Of a DNA stretch of 64,000 nt, positions 8,109 to 19,049 are shown piece by piece. The position numbers were made by a program, and so were the translations under genes. The notes beneath the pieces were generated by a model. The model ran no database searches and was not told the origin of the DNA. It was given only the letters and a program-made list of their open reading frames with translations. The DNA is from Paracoccaceae bacterium (lineage in GTDB: Bacteria > Pseudomonadota > Alphaproteobacteria > Rhodobacterales > Rhodobacteraceae), in contig JABSSD010000209.1 of NCBI GenBank assembly GCA_013214575.1, positions 1 through 64,000 of the forward strand, given 5' to 3'. The first letter of the stretch is position 1; each line of letters starts with the position of its first letter.

Positions 8109-8963
8109 CTAGAGTGAAACTGCGGCGATTGCATCCGCTTTTGCGATAATCTCGCGGGCGGTAACCACATGCAGATTTTCCACGATCTTGCCATCAACCA
8201 CAGCAACCCCCTGGCCTGCGGCCTCGGCCTCTTCAAAGGCAGTGATCTGGCGCCGGGCCAGATCCATCTCATCCTCGGATGGCGCAAAGGCGGTATTGGC
8301 GACATCCACCTGCGCCGGATGGATCAGGGTCTTGCCGTCAAACCCCATGTCGCGGCCCTGGCGGCATTCCTCGGCCAGCCCTTCGGCGTCCTTGAAGGCA
8401 TTATAGACACCATCAACGATCACCAGCCCTTCGGCCTTGGCCGCCAGCAGACACAGGCCAAGCCCGGCCATCAGCGGCATGCGATCCACCCGGAACCGGG
8501 TCTGCAACTCTTTGGCCAGATCATTGGTGCCCATGACCATGCCCTGCAACTTGGGGTGTCTGGCAATCTCGGCCGCGTTCAGCATGCCACGCGGCGTTTC
8601 CATCATCGCCCAGATTGGCAAGTCGCCGGTGATCGCGGCCAGGGCATCCAGATCCGCCAGCGACGACACCTTGGGCAGCAACACCGCATCGCAATCCATT
8701 TGCGCCACAGCCCTGGCATCCGCGACCCCCCATTGGGTATCGAGCCCATTGATGCGAACAATCCGCATCCGGGCGCCGTATCCGCCCTGCTGCAGCTGCT
8801 GCGCCAGCACCTCCCGCGCCGAAACCTTCTCACTGGCCGACACCGCATCCTCAAGGTCAAAGATCACCGCATCCACCGGCAAAGCCCTGGCCTTGTCCAA
8901 AGCCCGCGGTTTGGAACCGGGAATATACAGCACCGAACGAAAGGGGCGCGCGCGCAGGTCCAT
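8109..8963 (-). CDS. mcl2: (3S)-malyl-CoA thioesterase, HpcH/citrate lyase beta family
   Basis: The 284-aa TIM-barrel protein of the citrate-lyase-beta family begins RSVLYIPGSKPRALDKARAL and contains the metal-site segments FDLEDAVS, MMETPRGMLNAAEIA and MGTNDLAKEL. In R. sphaeroides the shorter paralogue Mcl2 hydrolyses (3S)-malyl-CoA to malate and CoA, while the longer Mcl1 is the lyase. The length and the position beside mch, mdh and suc favour Mcl2, but lyase activity cannot be excluded from sequence. It probably heads the minus-strand unit that ends with mch. Confidence 0.84.
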   Translation of the reverse strand: MDLRARPFRSVLYIPGSKPRALDKARALPVDAVIFDLEDAVSASEKVSAREVLAQQLQQGGYGARMRIVRINGLDTQWGVADARAVAQMDCDAVLLPKVSSLADLDALAAITGDLPIWAMMETPRGMLNAAEIARHPKLQGMVMGTNDLAKELQTRFRVDRMPLMAGLGLCLLAAKAEGLVIVDGVYNAFKDAEGLAEECRQGRDMGFDGKTLIHPAQVDVANTAFAPSEDEMDLARRQITAFEEAEAAGQGVAVVDGKIVENLHVVTAREIIAKADAIAAVSL

Positions 8964-9306
8964 CTTGTCTCTCCAGGTTTTAAAGTTGCCAAATCGATAG
9001 GGATTCGGTCATAAAATTACAAGATATATATTCTGCATCGCAGCATAGCATTTATATTATTCAAGGTTCTCAATGGATAACATCATAAAAATAAGGGCAA
9101 GAACGCTGTATTAATGATATATCAGCACCTATTTGGCACAGTGTCTCTATCGAACCCATTACCTTCCAGCCAGAACGGCGCAGATCGTGGTTTAGAACGG
9201 CTAAAGGTTCGGTAAACGTCAGAAACCGGCTCGCTACGGAACTATCGAGGGTAATGCGTGATCAAGTTCACGTGGTACAGGCCGCTCCGGAAAAAGGGTA
9301 AAACCC
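8964..9306. other. AT-rich divergent promoter region, 343 bp
   Basis: No gene is visible. The stretch separates the divergent malyl-CoA thioesterase gene and the small secreted protein gene. It is clearly richer in A+T than its surroundings between about 9010 and 9130, as expected for promoters. AGAACGGC occurs twice, at 9172-9179 and 9194-9201, 22 bp apart, a possible binding site. No TGTGATCACA motif is present. Confidence 0.5.
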
Positions 9307-9624
9307 ATGATCAAGTCAATACTCAAACTGACTATGAGCTTAGGTTTCATAGCATTGGCCCCTCAGCAGGCATCCGCTGAACAAAACAGAAATTGCGCCC
9401 CCCGCGAGGCAGTCGTCGAGCGTCTGGCCAGCACCTATGGTGAAAGCCGACAGAGCATCGGACTGGGCGAACAGGGTATGGTCATCGAAACCTTTGCCTC
9501 GGCAGATACCGGCACCTGGACCATCACTGTCACCACCCCCAATGGCTTAACCTGCCTGGTGGCGTCGGGGCAGTCCTGGGAGGAACTGGCCGAGGCATTG
9601 CCGCCCCAGGGCAACGACGCTTAG
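9307..9624 (+). CDS. Small secreted protein of unknown function
   Basis: The 105-aa protein has a signal peptide (basic MIKS, hydrophobic core, cleavage likely after ASA at 24). The mature part has two cysteines (NCAPREAVVERLASTYGE and GLTCLV), which could form one periplasmic disulfide. The residue pattern, including GTWTITVTTPNGLTCLVASGQSW, resembles small conserved periplasmic proteins common in Rhodobacterales, but I cannot name the family. It lies upstream of mdh on the same strand, with a 12-bp-stem palindrome after its stop that suggests separate transcription. Confidence 0.75.
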   Translation: MIKSILKLTMSLGFIALAPQQASAEQNRNCAPREAVVERLASTYGESRQSIGLGEQGMVIETFASADTGTWTITVTTPNGLTCLVASGQSWEELAEALPPQGNDA

Positions 9625-10979
<1,355 letters not shown>

Positions 10980-11003
10980 TCCGTCAGCCTGTCTACAGAC
11001 CTC

Positions 11004-11034
11004 GGGCACGCCAGATCAATGGCGTGCCCTTTTT
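11004..11034 (+). terminator. Rho-independent terminator of mdh
   Basis: GGGCACGCC at 11004-11012 pairs perfectly with GGCGTGCCC at 11021-11029 around an 8-nt loop and is followed by TTTTT. It is 25 nt past the mdh stop codon. Confidence 0.9.
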
Positions 11035-11436
11035 GTTTGCAGATCAATCCGGGCAGAAGGTCCTGATCTCTGCGGCGCCTTGGGAGCCATAAGATGGCGG
11101 CCGATGGCCCGGTGAAAAGCTGGTAAATCTAATAGGCTGCCAACCGGCAAACACCCGATACGGCCCGCTCTTTGCAGTGGTCCCGACCCGGGCTCAGAGA
11201 CCCTCCCGGCACAGCGATGTCGCGTTTCACCATAAAGCGGCGAAAACCGACAGCAGCACCGCAAACGAATCACTTTTGCAGATGATGCATTAATTTGTGA
11301 TCACACGCTCAAAAGCTGTGATCACAAATTCCGAAAATCTTAGCTATTTCACCGCCTCCTGTAAAATAACCCTTTAACCAAAGGGGCTATCACAGCGTAT
11401 AAACACCACAATCGCAGTCAGACGGGACAGTTTCAA
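11035..11436 (+). promoter_or_regulatory. sucC upstream region, 400 bp
   Basis: I see no gene. The left half is GC-rich without clear signals. The right part has the paired operators (separate entry) and then an A+T-rich stretch around 11340-11400, including TGTAAAATAACCC, that probably contains the suc promoter. Confidence 0.5.
11296..11326 (+). promoter_or_regulatory. Paired TGTGATCACA operators upstream of sucC
   Basis: TGTGATCACA is present at 11296-11305 and 11317-11326. The start-to-start distance is 21 bp and the spacer 11 nt, exactly as upstream of sdhC. The proximal copy ends 110 bp before the sucC ATG, against 113 bp at sdhC. Flanks are also shared: AATTT before the distal copy and AAAT after the proximal copy. 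Confidence 0.82.
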
Positions 11437-12630
11437 ATGAACATCCACGAATACCAGGCCAAGGCCCTTCTTCGCAGCTATGGCGCCCCAATTTCAGACG
11501 GGCGCGTTGTACTGAAAGCAGAAGACGCCAAAGCCGCCGCAGGTGAAATGGACGGCCCGCTTTGGGTGGTCAAGGCACAGATCCACGCAGGGGGGCGCGG
11601 CAAGGGCTCCTTCAAAGAAGCAGACGCCGGTGACAAAGGCGGCGTGCGCCTGACCAAATCGGTCGGAGAGGCCGCCGAGGAAGCCAAGAAGATGCTCGGC
11701 CGCACCCTGGTCACCCATCAGACCGGTCCGGCTGGCAAGCAGGTCAACCGCATCTACATCGAAGATGGCGCGGGCATTGAGTCCGAACTTTACCTGGCGC
11801 TGCTGGTGGACCGCCAGACCAGCCGGATCTCCTTTGTCTGCTCGACCGAGGGTGGCATGGACATCGAAGAGGTTGCCGCAGCGACCCCCGAAAAGATCCT
11901 GTCGTTCAGCGTTGATCCGGCTGCCGGCTACCAGGCCTTCCACGGCCGCCGCATCGCCTTCACCCTGGGTCTCAAGGGCGCGCAGGTCAAACAATGCGTC
12001 AAACTGATGGGCCAGCTGTACCAGGCCTTTGTTGAAAAAGACATGGAGATGCTGGAGATCAACCCGCTGATCGTCACCGACGCTGGCGATCTCAAGGTTC
12101 TCGATGCCAAGATCTCGTTCGACGGCAACGCGCTGTACCGCCACGCGGATATTGCTGAGCTGCGGGATGAGAGCGAAGAAGACCCCAAAGAGCTGGAAGC
12201 CAGCAAATACGACCTGAACTACATCACCCTCGACGGTGAGATTGGCTGCATGGTCAACGGTGCCGGTCTGGCGATGGCCACTATGGACATCATCAAGCTG
12301 TACGGGGCTGAGCCTGCAAACTTTTTGGATGTTGGCGGCGGCGCCACCAAAGAGAAAGTCACCGAGGCGTTCAAGATCATCACCTCTGATCCCAAGGTCA
12401 AAGGCATCCTGGTCAACATCTTCGGCGGCATCATGCGCTGTGATGTGATTGCCGAGGGCGTGGTTGCTGCGGTGAAAGAGATCGGCCTGAAGGTTCCACT
12501 GGTTGTGCGCCTTGAAGGTACCAACGTCGAGAAGGGCAAAGAGATCATCAACAACTCTGGCCTCGACGTGATCGCTGCCGACAACCTGAAAGACGGTGCC
12601 GAGAAGATCGTGAAAGCTGTCAAAGGCTAA
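11437..12630 (+). CDS. sucC: Succinyl-CoA synthetase (ADP-forming) beta subunit
   Basis: SucC carries the ATP-grasp domain of succinyl-CoA synthetase, which makes ATP from succinyl-CoA in the TCA cycle together with SucD. The 397-aa length is typical. It begins [29 protein letters not shown] is the nucleotide-binding lysine/glycine region, LEINPLIV is the metal-binding part of ATP-grasp, and [14 protein letters not shown] and [13 protein letters not shown] form the subunit-interface domain. It is the first gene of sucCDAB, 59 bp upstream of sucD. Confidence 0.98.
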   Translation: MNIHEYQAKALLRSYGAPISDGRVVLKAEDAKAAAGEMDGPLWVVKAQIHAGGRGKGSFKEADAGDKGGVRLTKSVGEAAEEAKKMLGRTLVTHQTGPAGKQVNRIYIEDGAGIESELYLALLVDRQTSRISFVCSTEGGMDIEEVAAATPEKILSFSVDPAAGYQAFHGRRIAFTLGLKGAQVKQCVKLMGQLYQAFVEKDMEMLEINPLIVTDAGDLKVLDAKISFDGNALYRHADIAELRDESEEDPKELEASKYDLNYITLDGEIGCMVNGAGLAMATMDIIKLYGAEPANFLDVGGGATKEKVTEAFKIITSDPKVKGILVNIFGGIMRCDVIAEGVVAAVKEIGLKVPLVVRLEGTNVEKGKEIINNSGLDVIAADNLKDGAEKIVKAVKG

Positions 12631-12689
12631 TCCTTGGGGTGGGTGCCAACCCACCTTTCCCCATGAAGACTATTTAAGGAGAACGCCAC

Positions 12690-13571
12690 ATGGCAGTCCT
12701 CATCGACGAAAACACACGCGTAATCTGCCAGGGCCTGACCGGCTCGCAGGGCACGTTTCACTCTGAACAAGCCATCGCATATGGCACCAAAATGGTTGGC
12801 GGCGTCACCCCCGGCAAGGGTGGCATGACCCACCTGAACCTGCCGGTGTTCAACTCGGTCCACGAGGCCAAGCACGTCACCCAAGCCAATGCTTCGGTGA
12901 TCTACGTGCCGCCGCCCTTTGCCGCCGATTCAATCCTCGAGGCAATCGACGCCGAGATGGAAGTGATCATCTGCATTACCGAAGGCATCCCGGTGCTGGA
13001 CATGATGCGGGTCAAACGCGCCCTCGAAGGCTCCAAATCGCGGCTGATCGGCCCCAACTGCCCCGGCGTGATCACCCCTGATGCGTGCAAAATCGGCATC
13101 ATGCCCGGCCATATCCACAAACGTGGCTCGGTTGGTGTGGTGTCGCGCTCCGGCACCCTGACCTATGAGGCGGTCAAGCAGACCACCGATGTCGGTCTGG
13201 GCCAGTCCACCTGTGTGGGCATCGGCGGCGACCCGATCAAAGGCACCGAGCACATCGACGTGCTGGAGTGGTTCCTGGCCGATGACGAGACCCAGAGCAT
13301 CATCATGATCGGTGAGATCGGTGGCTCGGCAGAAGAAGAAGCGGCGCAATTCCTGGCCGATGAGCGGAAAAAAGGCCGTTGGAAGCCAACAGCTGGTTTC
13401 ATTGCGGGCCGTACAGCCCCTCCAGGCCGCCGCATGGGCCACGCTGGCGCCATTGTTGCCGGTGGTAAAGGTGGAGCTGAGGACAAGATCGAAGCGATGA
13501 AATCCGCTGGCATCATCGTCGCCGAAAGCCCCGCCCACCTGGGCGAAGCCGTTCTGAAGGCGATCGGCTAA
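12690..13571 (+). CDS. sucD: Succinyl-CoA synthetase alpha subunit
   Basis: SucD binds CoA and carries the histidine phosphorylated during catalysis. The 293-aa protein has the CoA-binding Rossmann domain first ([18 protein letters not shown]), then GPNCPGVI, and the active-site segment [17 protein letters not shown] near residues 246-262, whose histidine is the phosphorylation site. AAGGAGAA before the ATG is a strong ribosome-binding site. It is followed by two GC-rich hairpins before sucA. Confidence 0.98.
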   Translation: MAVLIDENTRVICQGLTGSQGTFHSEQAIAYGTKMVGGVTPGKGGMTHLNLPVFNSVHEAKHVTQANASVIYVPPPFAADSILEAIDAEMEVIICITEGIPVLDMMRVKRALEGSKSRLIGPNCPGVITPDACKIGIMPGHIHKRGSVGVVSRSGTLTYEAVKQTTDVGLGQSTCVGIGGDPIKGTEHIDVLEWFLADDETQSIIMIGEIGGSAEEEAAQFLADERKKGRWKPTAGFIAGRTAPPGRRMGHAGAIVAGGKGGAEDKIEAMKSAGIIVAESPAHLGEAVLKAIG

Positions 13572-13630
13572 AATGACGGGCCGTCCGGCACAGGCCCATA
13601 GGGCAGCGCCTGACCCTGGGGGGGTGCAAA

Positions 13631-13679
13631 GCGCCCTCCCGTGGGGAGGGTCGGGCGCTGCCCGGCGCTGCCGCCGGGC
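13631..13679 (+). other. Tandem GC-rich hairpins between sucD and sucA
   Basis: CCCTCCC at 13634-13640 pairs with GGGAGGG at 13644-13650, and GCCCGGCG at 13660-13667 pairs with CGCCGGGC at 13672-13679. They lie about 65 nt after the sucD stop in a 288-bp gap with no convincing gene. A weak pyrimidine tract follows, but no T-run. Partial attenuation or mRNA protection is possible. Confidence 0.5.
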
Positions 13680-13859
13680 GTCTTCTCTCTCACACATTTC
13701 CCTGATTTTTCCAGATTCTGTCGCTAAAACAGCCCTTTCGGCGCTTTTTGCCGCGGGATCTGCCCGGCGTTTCATCTTTTTGAAACCCCTGGCAGCAACT
13801 CTGCCCCAAATGACCCCTGGTCTCTCCCCATACGGCCCCAACCCACTCGAGGTTACTAA

Positions 13860-16820
13860 ATGACCGAACAAAGCCCCAACGACCTCTTTCATGCCTCCTC
13901 CTTTATGCAGGGGCATAATGCCGAGTATCTGGAGCAGCTTTACGCCCAATACGCCAATGATCCGAATGCAGTGGACGCTGCATGGGGCGAGTTCTTTCGC
14001 CAGATGGGCGATGCCGAACTGGACGTAAAGGCCGAGGCCGCTGGCCCCTCCTGGGCGCGCAAAGACTGGCCGCCACAGCCCGATGACGAGCTGACCTCTG
14101 CGCTAACTGGAGAATGGGCCGCCCCAGTGGAAACCAAGGCAGCCGGCAAGAAGATCGCCGCCAAGGCCGAGGCCACCGGCGTCAAAGTCTCGGATGAGGC
14201 GATCAAACGGGCGGTGCTGGACTCTATCCGCGCACTGATGCTGATCCGCGCTTTTCGCATTCGGGGCCATCTGGTGGCGGATCTGGATCCGCTGGGCATG
14301 CGCTCCACCGTGCCACATCCTGAGCTGGACCCCAAGACCTACGGCTTCACCGAAGCGGACATGGACCGGCCGATCTTTATCGACAACGTGCTGGGGCTAC
14401 AGCTGGCCTCGATGCGCCAGATCGTCGATATCGTCAAACGCACCTATTGCGGCACCTTTGCGCTGCAATACATGCATATCTCCAACCCCGCCGAGGCCAG
14501 CTGGCTGAAGGAGCGGATTGAGGGTCTGGGCAAGGAAATCCAGTTCACCCGCGAAGGCCGCAAGGCGATCCTCAACAAGATGGTCGAGGCCGAGGGATTT
14601 GAGAAGTTCCTGCATGTGAAATACATGGGCACCAAGCGCTTTGGTCTGGATGGCGGCGAAAGCCTGATCCCGGCGATGGAGCAGATCATCAAACGCGGTG
14701 GTGCTTTGGGGGTACGTGACATCGTCATCGGCATGCCGCACCGGGGCCGGTTGTCGGTGCTGGCCAATGTGATGCAGAAACCTTATCGCGCCATTTTCAA
14801 CGAATTTCAGGGCGGCAGTTCCAAACCGGAAGACGTCGATGGCTCGGGCGATGTGAAATACCACCTCGGGGCCAGCTCGGATCGCGAGTTCAATGGCAAC
14901 ATCGTACACCTGTCGCTGACCGCCAATCCCAGCCACCTTGAGGCGGTGAACCCGGTGGTGATCGGCAAGGTCCGCGCCAAGCAGGACCAGCTGAAAGACA
15001 CCGATCGCACCCAGGTGATGCCAATCCTGCTGCACGGCGACGCCGCCTTTGCCGGTCAGGGAGTGGTGGCCGAATGTTTCGCCCTGTCGGGCCTCAAGGG
15101 GCACAAGACCGGCGGCACCATGCATATCGTGGTCAACAACCAGATCGGCTTCACCACCGCACCACATTTCTCGCGCTCCTCGCCCTATCCAACGGATAAC
15201 GCGCTGGTGGTCGAAGCGCCGATCTTCCACGTCAACGGCGACGACCCCGAGGCGGTGGTTCACGCCGCCAAGGTGGCCACCGAGTTCCGCCAGAAATTTG
15301 GCAAAGACGTGGTTCTGGATATCTTCTGCTACCGCCGCTTTGGTCACAACGAGGGCGACGAGCCCATGTTCACCAATCCGATGATGTACAAGAAGATCAA
15401 GACCCACAAAACCACCCTGTCGCTATACACCGAACGGCTGGTCAAGGATGGCCTGATCCCCGAGGGCGAGATCGAAGACATGAAGGCCGCCTTCCAGGCC
15501 AAGCTCAACGACGAGTTTGAGGCCGGCAAAGACTATAAGCCCAACAAGGCGGATTGGCTGGATGGTCGCTGGAAGAACATGGATACCAAGGACGAGGATT
15601 ACCAGCGCGGCAAGACCTCGGTTTCGCCGGAAACCTTTGCTGAGGTTGGCAAGGCGCTGTCACATCTCCCCGAAGGTCTGCCGGTGCACAAAACCATCAC
15701 CCGCTTGCTTGAGGCCAAGAAAAAGATGCTCGACGATGGCGCCGGCTTTGACTGGGCCACCGCCGAAGCGCTGGCATTTGGCTCGTTGCTGACCGAGGGC
15801 TTCCCGGTGCGGCTGTCTGGCCAGGACGTCACCCGCGGCACCTTCTCTCAGCGTCACTCAGGCCTGGTCAATCAGGACACCGAGGAACGCTACTACCCGC
15901 TGAACAACATCCGTACAGGTCAGTCGCAATACGAAGTGATCGATTCGGCGCTGTCAGAATATGCGGTGCTGGGATTTGAATACGGCTATACTCTGGCCGA
16001 ACCCAATGCGCTGACCCTCTGGGAAGCACAGTTTGGCGATTTCGCCAATGGCGCCCAGATCATGTTCGACCAGTTCATCTCGTCCGGCGAAAGCAAATGG
16101 CTGCGGATGTCAGGTCTGGTGCTGCTGCTGCCACACGGGTATGAGGGCCAGGGCCCCGAGCACTCCTCGGCGCGGCTGGAACGTTTCCTGCAGATGTGTG
16201 GCCAGGACAACTGGATTGTTGCCAACTGCACCACGCCGGCCAACTACTTCCACATCCTGCGCCGTCAGATGCACCGTAGTTTCCGCAAACCGCTGATCCT
16301 GATGACCCCAAAATCGCTGCTGCGCCACAAGCTGGCGGTCAGCAAGACCGATGAATTCACCACCGGGTCCAGTTTCCACCGGGTGCTGTGGGATGACGCC
16401 CAGCACGGCAATTCCGACACCCAGCTGGTGGCGGATGACAAGGTCAAACGGGTGGTTCTGTGCTCGGGCAAGGTCTATTTCGATCTGCTGGCCGAGCGGG
16501 ATGAGCGCGGCATCGACGATGTCTATCTGATGCGCGTCGAGCAGTATTACCCGTTCCCCGCCATCTCGATGGTCAAGGAACTGACGCGCTTCAAGCAGGC
16601 GGAAATCGTCTGGTGCCAGGAAGAGCCCAAGAACCAGGGCGCCTGGAGCTTTATTGAACCCAATATCGAATGGGTGCTGACCCGTATCGGCGCCAAGCAC
16701 AGCCGCCCGACCTATGCCGGACGCGCCACATCGGCCTCGCCTGCCACAGGGCAGGCCAGCCAACACAAAGCCCAACAAGCTGCGCTCGTGAACGACGCGC
16801 TAAGCATCGAAGGAAACTGA
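13860..16820 (+). CDS. sucA: 2-oxoglutarate dehydrogenase E1 component
   Basis: E1 is the thiamine-diphosphate enzyme that decarboxylates 2-oxoglutarate and passes the succinyl group to the E2 lipoyl arm. The 986-aa protein has the short N-terminal E2-binding peptide (FMQGHNAEYLEQLYAQY), then the TPP domain with IGMPHRGRLSVLANV near 291-305 and GDAAFAGQGVV, the pyrimidine-binding domain (TRGTFSQRH, EAQFGDFANGAQ), and the C-terminal domain with EEPKNQGAW. It follows sucD by 288 bp and precedes sucB by 3 bp. Confidence 0.98.
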   Translation: MTEQSPNDLFHASSFMQGHNAEYLEQLYAQYANDPNAVDAAWGEFFRQMGDAELDVKAEAAGPSWARKDWPPQPDDELTSALTGEWAAPVETKAAGKKIAAKAEATGVKVSDEAIKRAVLDSIRALMLIRAFRIRGHLVADLDPLGMRSTVPHPELDPKTYGFTEADMDRPIFIDNVLGLQLASMRQIVDIVKRTYCGTFALQYMHISNPAEASWLKERIEGLGKEIQFTREGRKAILNKMVEAEGFEKFLHVKYMGTKRFGLDGGESLIPAMEQIIKRGGALGVRDIVIGMPHRGRLSVLANVMQKPYRAIFNEFQGGSSKPEDVDGSGDVKYHLGASSDREFNGNIVHLSLTANPSHLEAVNPVVIGKVRAKQDQLKDTDRTQVMPILLHGDAAFAGQGVVAECFALSGLKGHKTGGTMHIVVNNQIGFTTAPHFSRSSPYPTDNALVVEAPIFHVNGDDPEAVVHAAKVATEFRQKFGKDVVLDIFCYRRFGHNEGDEPMFTNPMMYKKIKTHKTTLSLYTERLVKDGLIPEGEIEDMKAAFQAKLNDEFEAGKDYKPNKADWLDGRWKNMDTKDEDYQRGKTSVSPETFAEVGKALSHLPEGLPVHKTITRLLEAKKKMLDDGAGFDWATAEALAFGSLLTEGFPVRLSGQDVTRGTFSQRHSGLVNQDTEERYYPLNNIRTGQSQYEVIDSALSEYAVLGFEYGYTLAEPNALTLWEAQFGDFANGAQIMFDQFISSGESKWLRMSGLVLLLPHGYEGQGPEHSSARLERFLQMCGQDNWIVANCTTPANYFHILRRQMHRSFRKPLILMTPKSLLRHKLAVSKTDEFTTGSSFHRVLWDDAQHGNSDTQLVADDKVKRVVLCSGKVYFDLLAERDERGIDDVYLMRVEQYYPFPAISMVKELTRFKQAEIVWCQEEPKNQGAWSFIEPNIEWVLTRIGAKHSRPTYAGRATSASPATGQASQHKAQQAALVNDALSIEGN

Positions 16821-16823
16821 TCC

Positions 16824-18323
16824 ATGACCACCGAAATTCGTGTGCCCACATTGGGTGAATCGGTCACCGAAGCCACGGTTGCCACCTGGTTCAAGAAACC
16901 CGGCGATGCGGTTGCCGTAGACGAGATGCTCTGCGAGCTGGAGACCGACAAGGTCACCGTCGAAGTGCCCAGCCCCAGCGCCGGCACCATGGGCGATATC
17001 ATCGCCGCCGAGGGTGAAACCGTTGGTGTCAACGCGCTGCTGGCCACCCTCAACGCGGGGACGGCTGCCGTTGCGGCGCCCGCCGCCGCGCCTGCTCCGG
17101 GTGCAGGCAATACCGACGTGATGGTGCCCACCCTGGGCGAATCCGTCACCGAAGCCACGGTGGCGACCTGGTTCAAAAAGGTAGGCGATGCTGTCGCCCA
17201 GGACGAAATGCTCTGTGAGCTGGAAACCGACAAGGTCTCGGTCGAAGTGCCGGCCCCCATCGCTGGTGTGCTGAGCGAAATCACCGCCGCCGAAGGCTCC
17301 ACCGTGAATGCCAGCGCCAAACTGGGGGTGATCTCCGGTGCCGCTGCTGCGGGTGCGGCGACGCCAACCTCAGCGCCGACTTCTGAGGCTGCTCCTGCCG
17401 CCGCAGGCAAAGACATCGCCAATGCGCCATCGGCGGAGAAGGCCATGGCCGAGGCCGGTCTGACCGCGGCTGCTGTCACCGGCACCGGTCGCGACGGTCG
17501 CATCATGAAGGATGACGTCTCCCGCGCCATTGCCGCCGTCGCTGCCGCCCCCGTCGCCACAGCCGCAGCGGCACCAGCCGCCGCCCCGGTTGCGGTGCGT
17601 GCCCCGGTCTCCGCCCATGATGCGGATCGTGAAGAACGGGTGAAAATGACCCGCCTGCGCCAGACCATCGCCCGCCGCCTGAAAGAGGCGCAGAACACCG
17701 CCGCCATGCTGACCACCTATAACGAGGTCGACATGACTGAGGTGATGGCGCTGCGCAGCCAGTACAAAGAGCTGTTCGAGAAGAAACACGGCGCCCGTCT
17801 GGGTTTCATGTCCTTCTTTACCAAGGCCTGCTGTCACGCGCTGAAAGAGGTCCCCGAAGTCAACGCCGAGATCGACGGCACCGATATCGTCTACAAGAAC
17901 TTCGTGCACATGGGCGTTGCGGCCGGCACCCCAAATGGACTGGTTGTTCCGGTGATCCGCGACGCCGATGCCATGTCCTTTGCCGAGATCGAAAAATCGA
18001 TTTCCGAGAAGGGCAAACGCGCCCGTGACGGCAAACTGAGCATGGCCGAAATGCAGGGCGGCACCTTCACCATCTCCAACGGTGGTGTCTACGGCTCGCT
18101 GATGTCCTCGCCGATCCTGAACCCGCCACAGTCCGGCATTCTGGGCATGCACAAGATCCAGGACCGCCCCGTAGCGATCAACGGTGAGGTGGTGATCCGT
18201 CCGATGATGTATCTGGCGCTGTCCTATGACCACCGCGTTGTCGACGGCAAAGGCGCCGTGACCTTCCTGGTGCGTGTCAAAGAAGCGCTGGAAGATCCCC
18301 GTCGTTTGCTGATGGATCTGTAA
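16824..18323 (+). CDS. sucB: 2-oxoglutarate dehydrogenase E2 (dihydrolipoyl succinyltransferase) with two lipoyl domains
   Basis: E2 transfers succinyl groups to CoA and forms the complex core. At 499 aa it is about 90 aa longer than the enterobacterial enzyme, because two near-identical lipoyl domains are present. They have [19 protein letters not shown] at about 8-26 and 101-119, with lipoyl lysines in LETDK near residues 43 and 137. Ala/Pro-rich linkers separate them. The E1/E3-binding domain is at about 197-230 and the catalytic domain ends with [11 protein letters not shown] (HxxxDG near 470). It lies 3 bp after sucA. The repeated domain is visible in the DNA. Confidence 0.97.
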   Translation: MTTEIRVPTLGESVTEATVATWFKKPGDAVAVDEMLCELETDKVTVEVPSPSAGTMGDIIAAEGETVGVNALLATLNAGTAAVAAPAAAPAPGAGNTDVMVPTLGESVTEATVATWFKKVGDAVAQDEMLCELETDKVSVEVPAPIAGVLSEITAAEGSTVNASAKLGVISGAAAAGAATPTSAPTSEAAPAAAGKDIANAPSAEKAMAEAGLTAAAVTGTGRDGRIMKDDVSRAIAAVAAAPVATAAAAPAAAPVAVRAPVSAHDADREERVKMTRLRQTIARRLKEAQNTAAMLTTYNEVDMTEVMALRSQYKELFEKKHGARLGFMSFFTKACCHALKEVPEVNAEIDGTDIVYKNFVHMGVAAGTPNGLVVPVIRDADAMSFAEIEKSISEKGKRARDGKLSMAEMQGGTFTISNGGVYGSLMSSPILNPPQSGILGMHKIQDRPVAINGEVVIRPMMYLALSYDHRVVDGKGAVTFLVRVKEALEDPRRLLMDL

Positions 18324-18347
18324 GTCGAAACAACTTGGTTAAAGCTC

Positions 18348-18926
18348 ATGCTGAAACACGGCTACTCAGAGGAAAATCTCAGTAATTTGGAGGCCCAGAA
18401 CGAAGCGTTCTGGGCTAAACTCGAGGATGAATCTGATTTAGGGGTCGTGCTTTCAGCAGGCGCTTTCTTCGAAAGCAAGTTAGGCAAGTGCCTTCAATAC
18501 TATTTCGCCGCGCACAAGGTATCGGAGAAGATGCTTAGTTCGAGAGGTCCGCTTGGAACTTTTGTTGCAAGGTTAGACTGCGCCTTTTGCCTCAGGATCA
18601 TCACGCCCGAAGAGCACAGCAGCCTTTCAAAAATGGCGAAGATACGGAACAGGTTTGCTCACAACATCCATGCATCTTTTGAAGACCCTTCAATTAAGGA
18701 TCAGGTGTCAGATTTCCGAGACAACTATTTTTCGGACGACCTGTTTCATGAGATGAAAACAGTATCTCCTCCTGAGACCACTCGAAAGAAATTTGAGTTA
18801 ACTTGCTTCTGCATGGGTATGGAACTGAGTCACAGAGAAATTGATGTCTGGATGCACACGCACCCCTATGAAAACCTGATTCCTGATCACCTCCACCGAA
18901 GCATTAAGGAAGCAGAGGCACCTTGA
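18348..18926 (+). CDS. MltR-like protein inserted between sucB and lpd
   Basis: The 192-aa protein resembles the mannitol-repressor (MltR) family: DLGVVLSAGAFFESKLGKCL, then GPLGTFVARLDCAFCLRIIT and KMAKIRNRFAHN, the conserved basic R-x-x-F-A-H segment. MltR-like proteins are widespread, usually not DNA-binding, and of uncertain function. The base composition is clearly lower in GC than the flanking sucB and lpd, and the ATG lacks a good ribosome-binding site. It starts 24 bp after sucB. A perfect inverted repeat (GCCCAGAAC...GTTCTGGGC, 18393-18415) is inside the gene. These features suggest later acquisition into an older operon. Confidence 0.72.
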   Translation: MLKHGYSEENLSNLEAQNEAFWAKLEDESDLGVVLSAGAFFESKLGKCLQYYFAAHKVSEKMLSSRGPLGTFVARLDCAFCLRIITPEEHSSLSKMAKIRNRFAHNIHASFEDPSIKDQVSDFRDNYFSDDLFHEMKTVSPPETTRKKFELTCFCMGMELSHREIDVWMHTHPYENLIPDHLHRSIKEAEAP

Positions 18927-18960
18927 AATTTACCTGTTCGGCATCGGGTTTCACACACCC

Positions 18961-19020
18961 CCTTCATCTTTTCCAAAATACTCCGGGGGAGGCCCGCATG
19001 GGCCGGGGGCAGCGCCCCCT
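18961..19020 (+). repeat. Dispersed intergenic repeat, copy B
   Basis: CCTTCATCTTTTCCAAAATA at 18961-18980 is followed by CTCCGGGGGAGGC, a GCCCGCATGGGC palindrome, and the stem GGGGGCAGCGCCCCC at 19005-19019. It lies between the MltR-like gene and lpd, and matches copies A, C and D. Confidence 0.75.
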
Positions 19021-19049
19021 CCTCGCCCAAACCACAAAGGACCACATAA

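Noticed and set aside
13068-13077. GTGATCAC-like sequence inside sucD as a further operator
   Set aside because: Only the 8-bp core matches (flanks C/C), and GTG-ATC-AC is a common codon pair in coding sequence.
13573-13863. Open frame of 96 aa in the sucD-sucA gap
   Set aside because: Composition follows the GC-rich hairpins and there is no ribosome-binding site or protein-like pattern.
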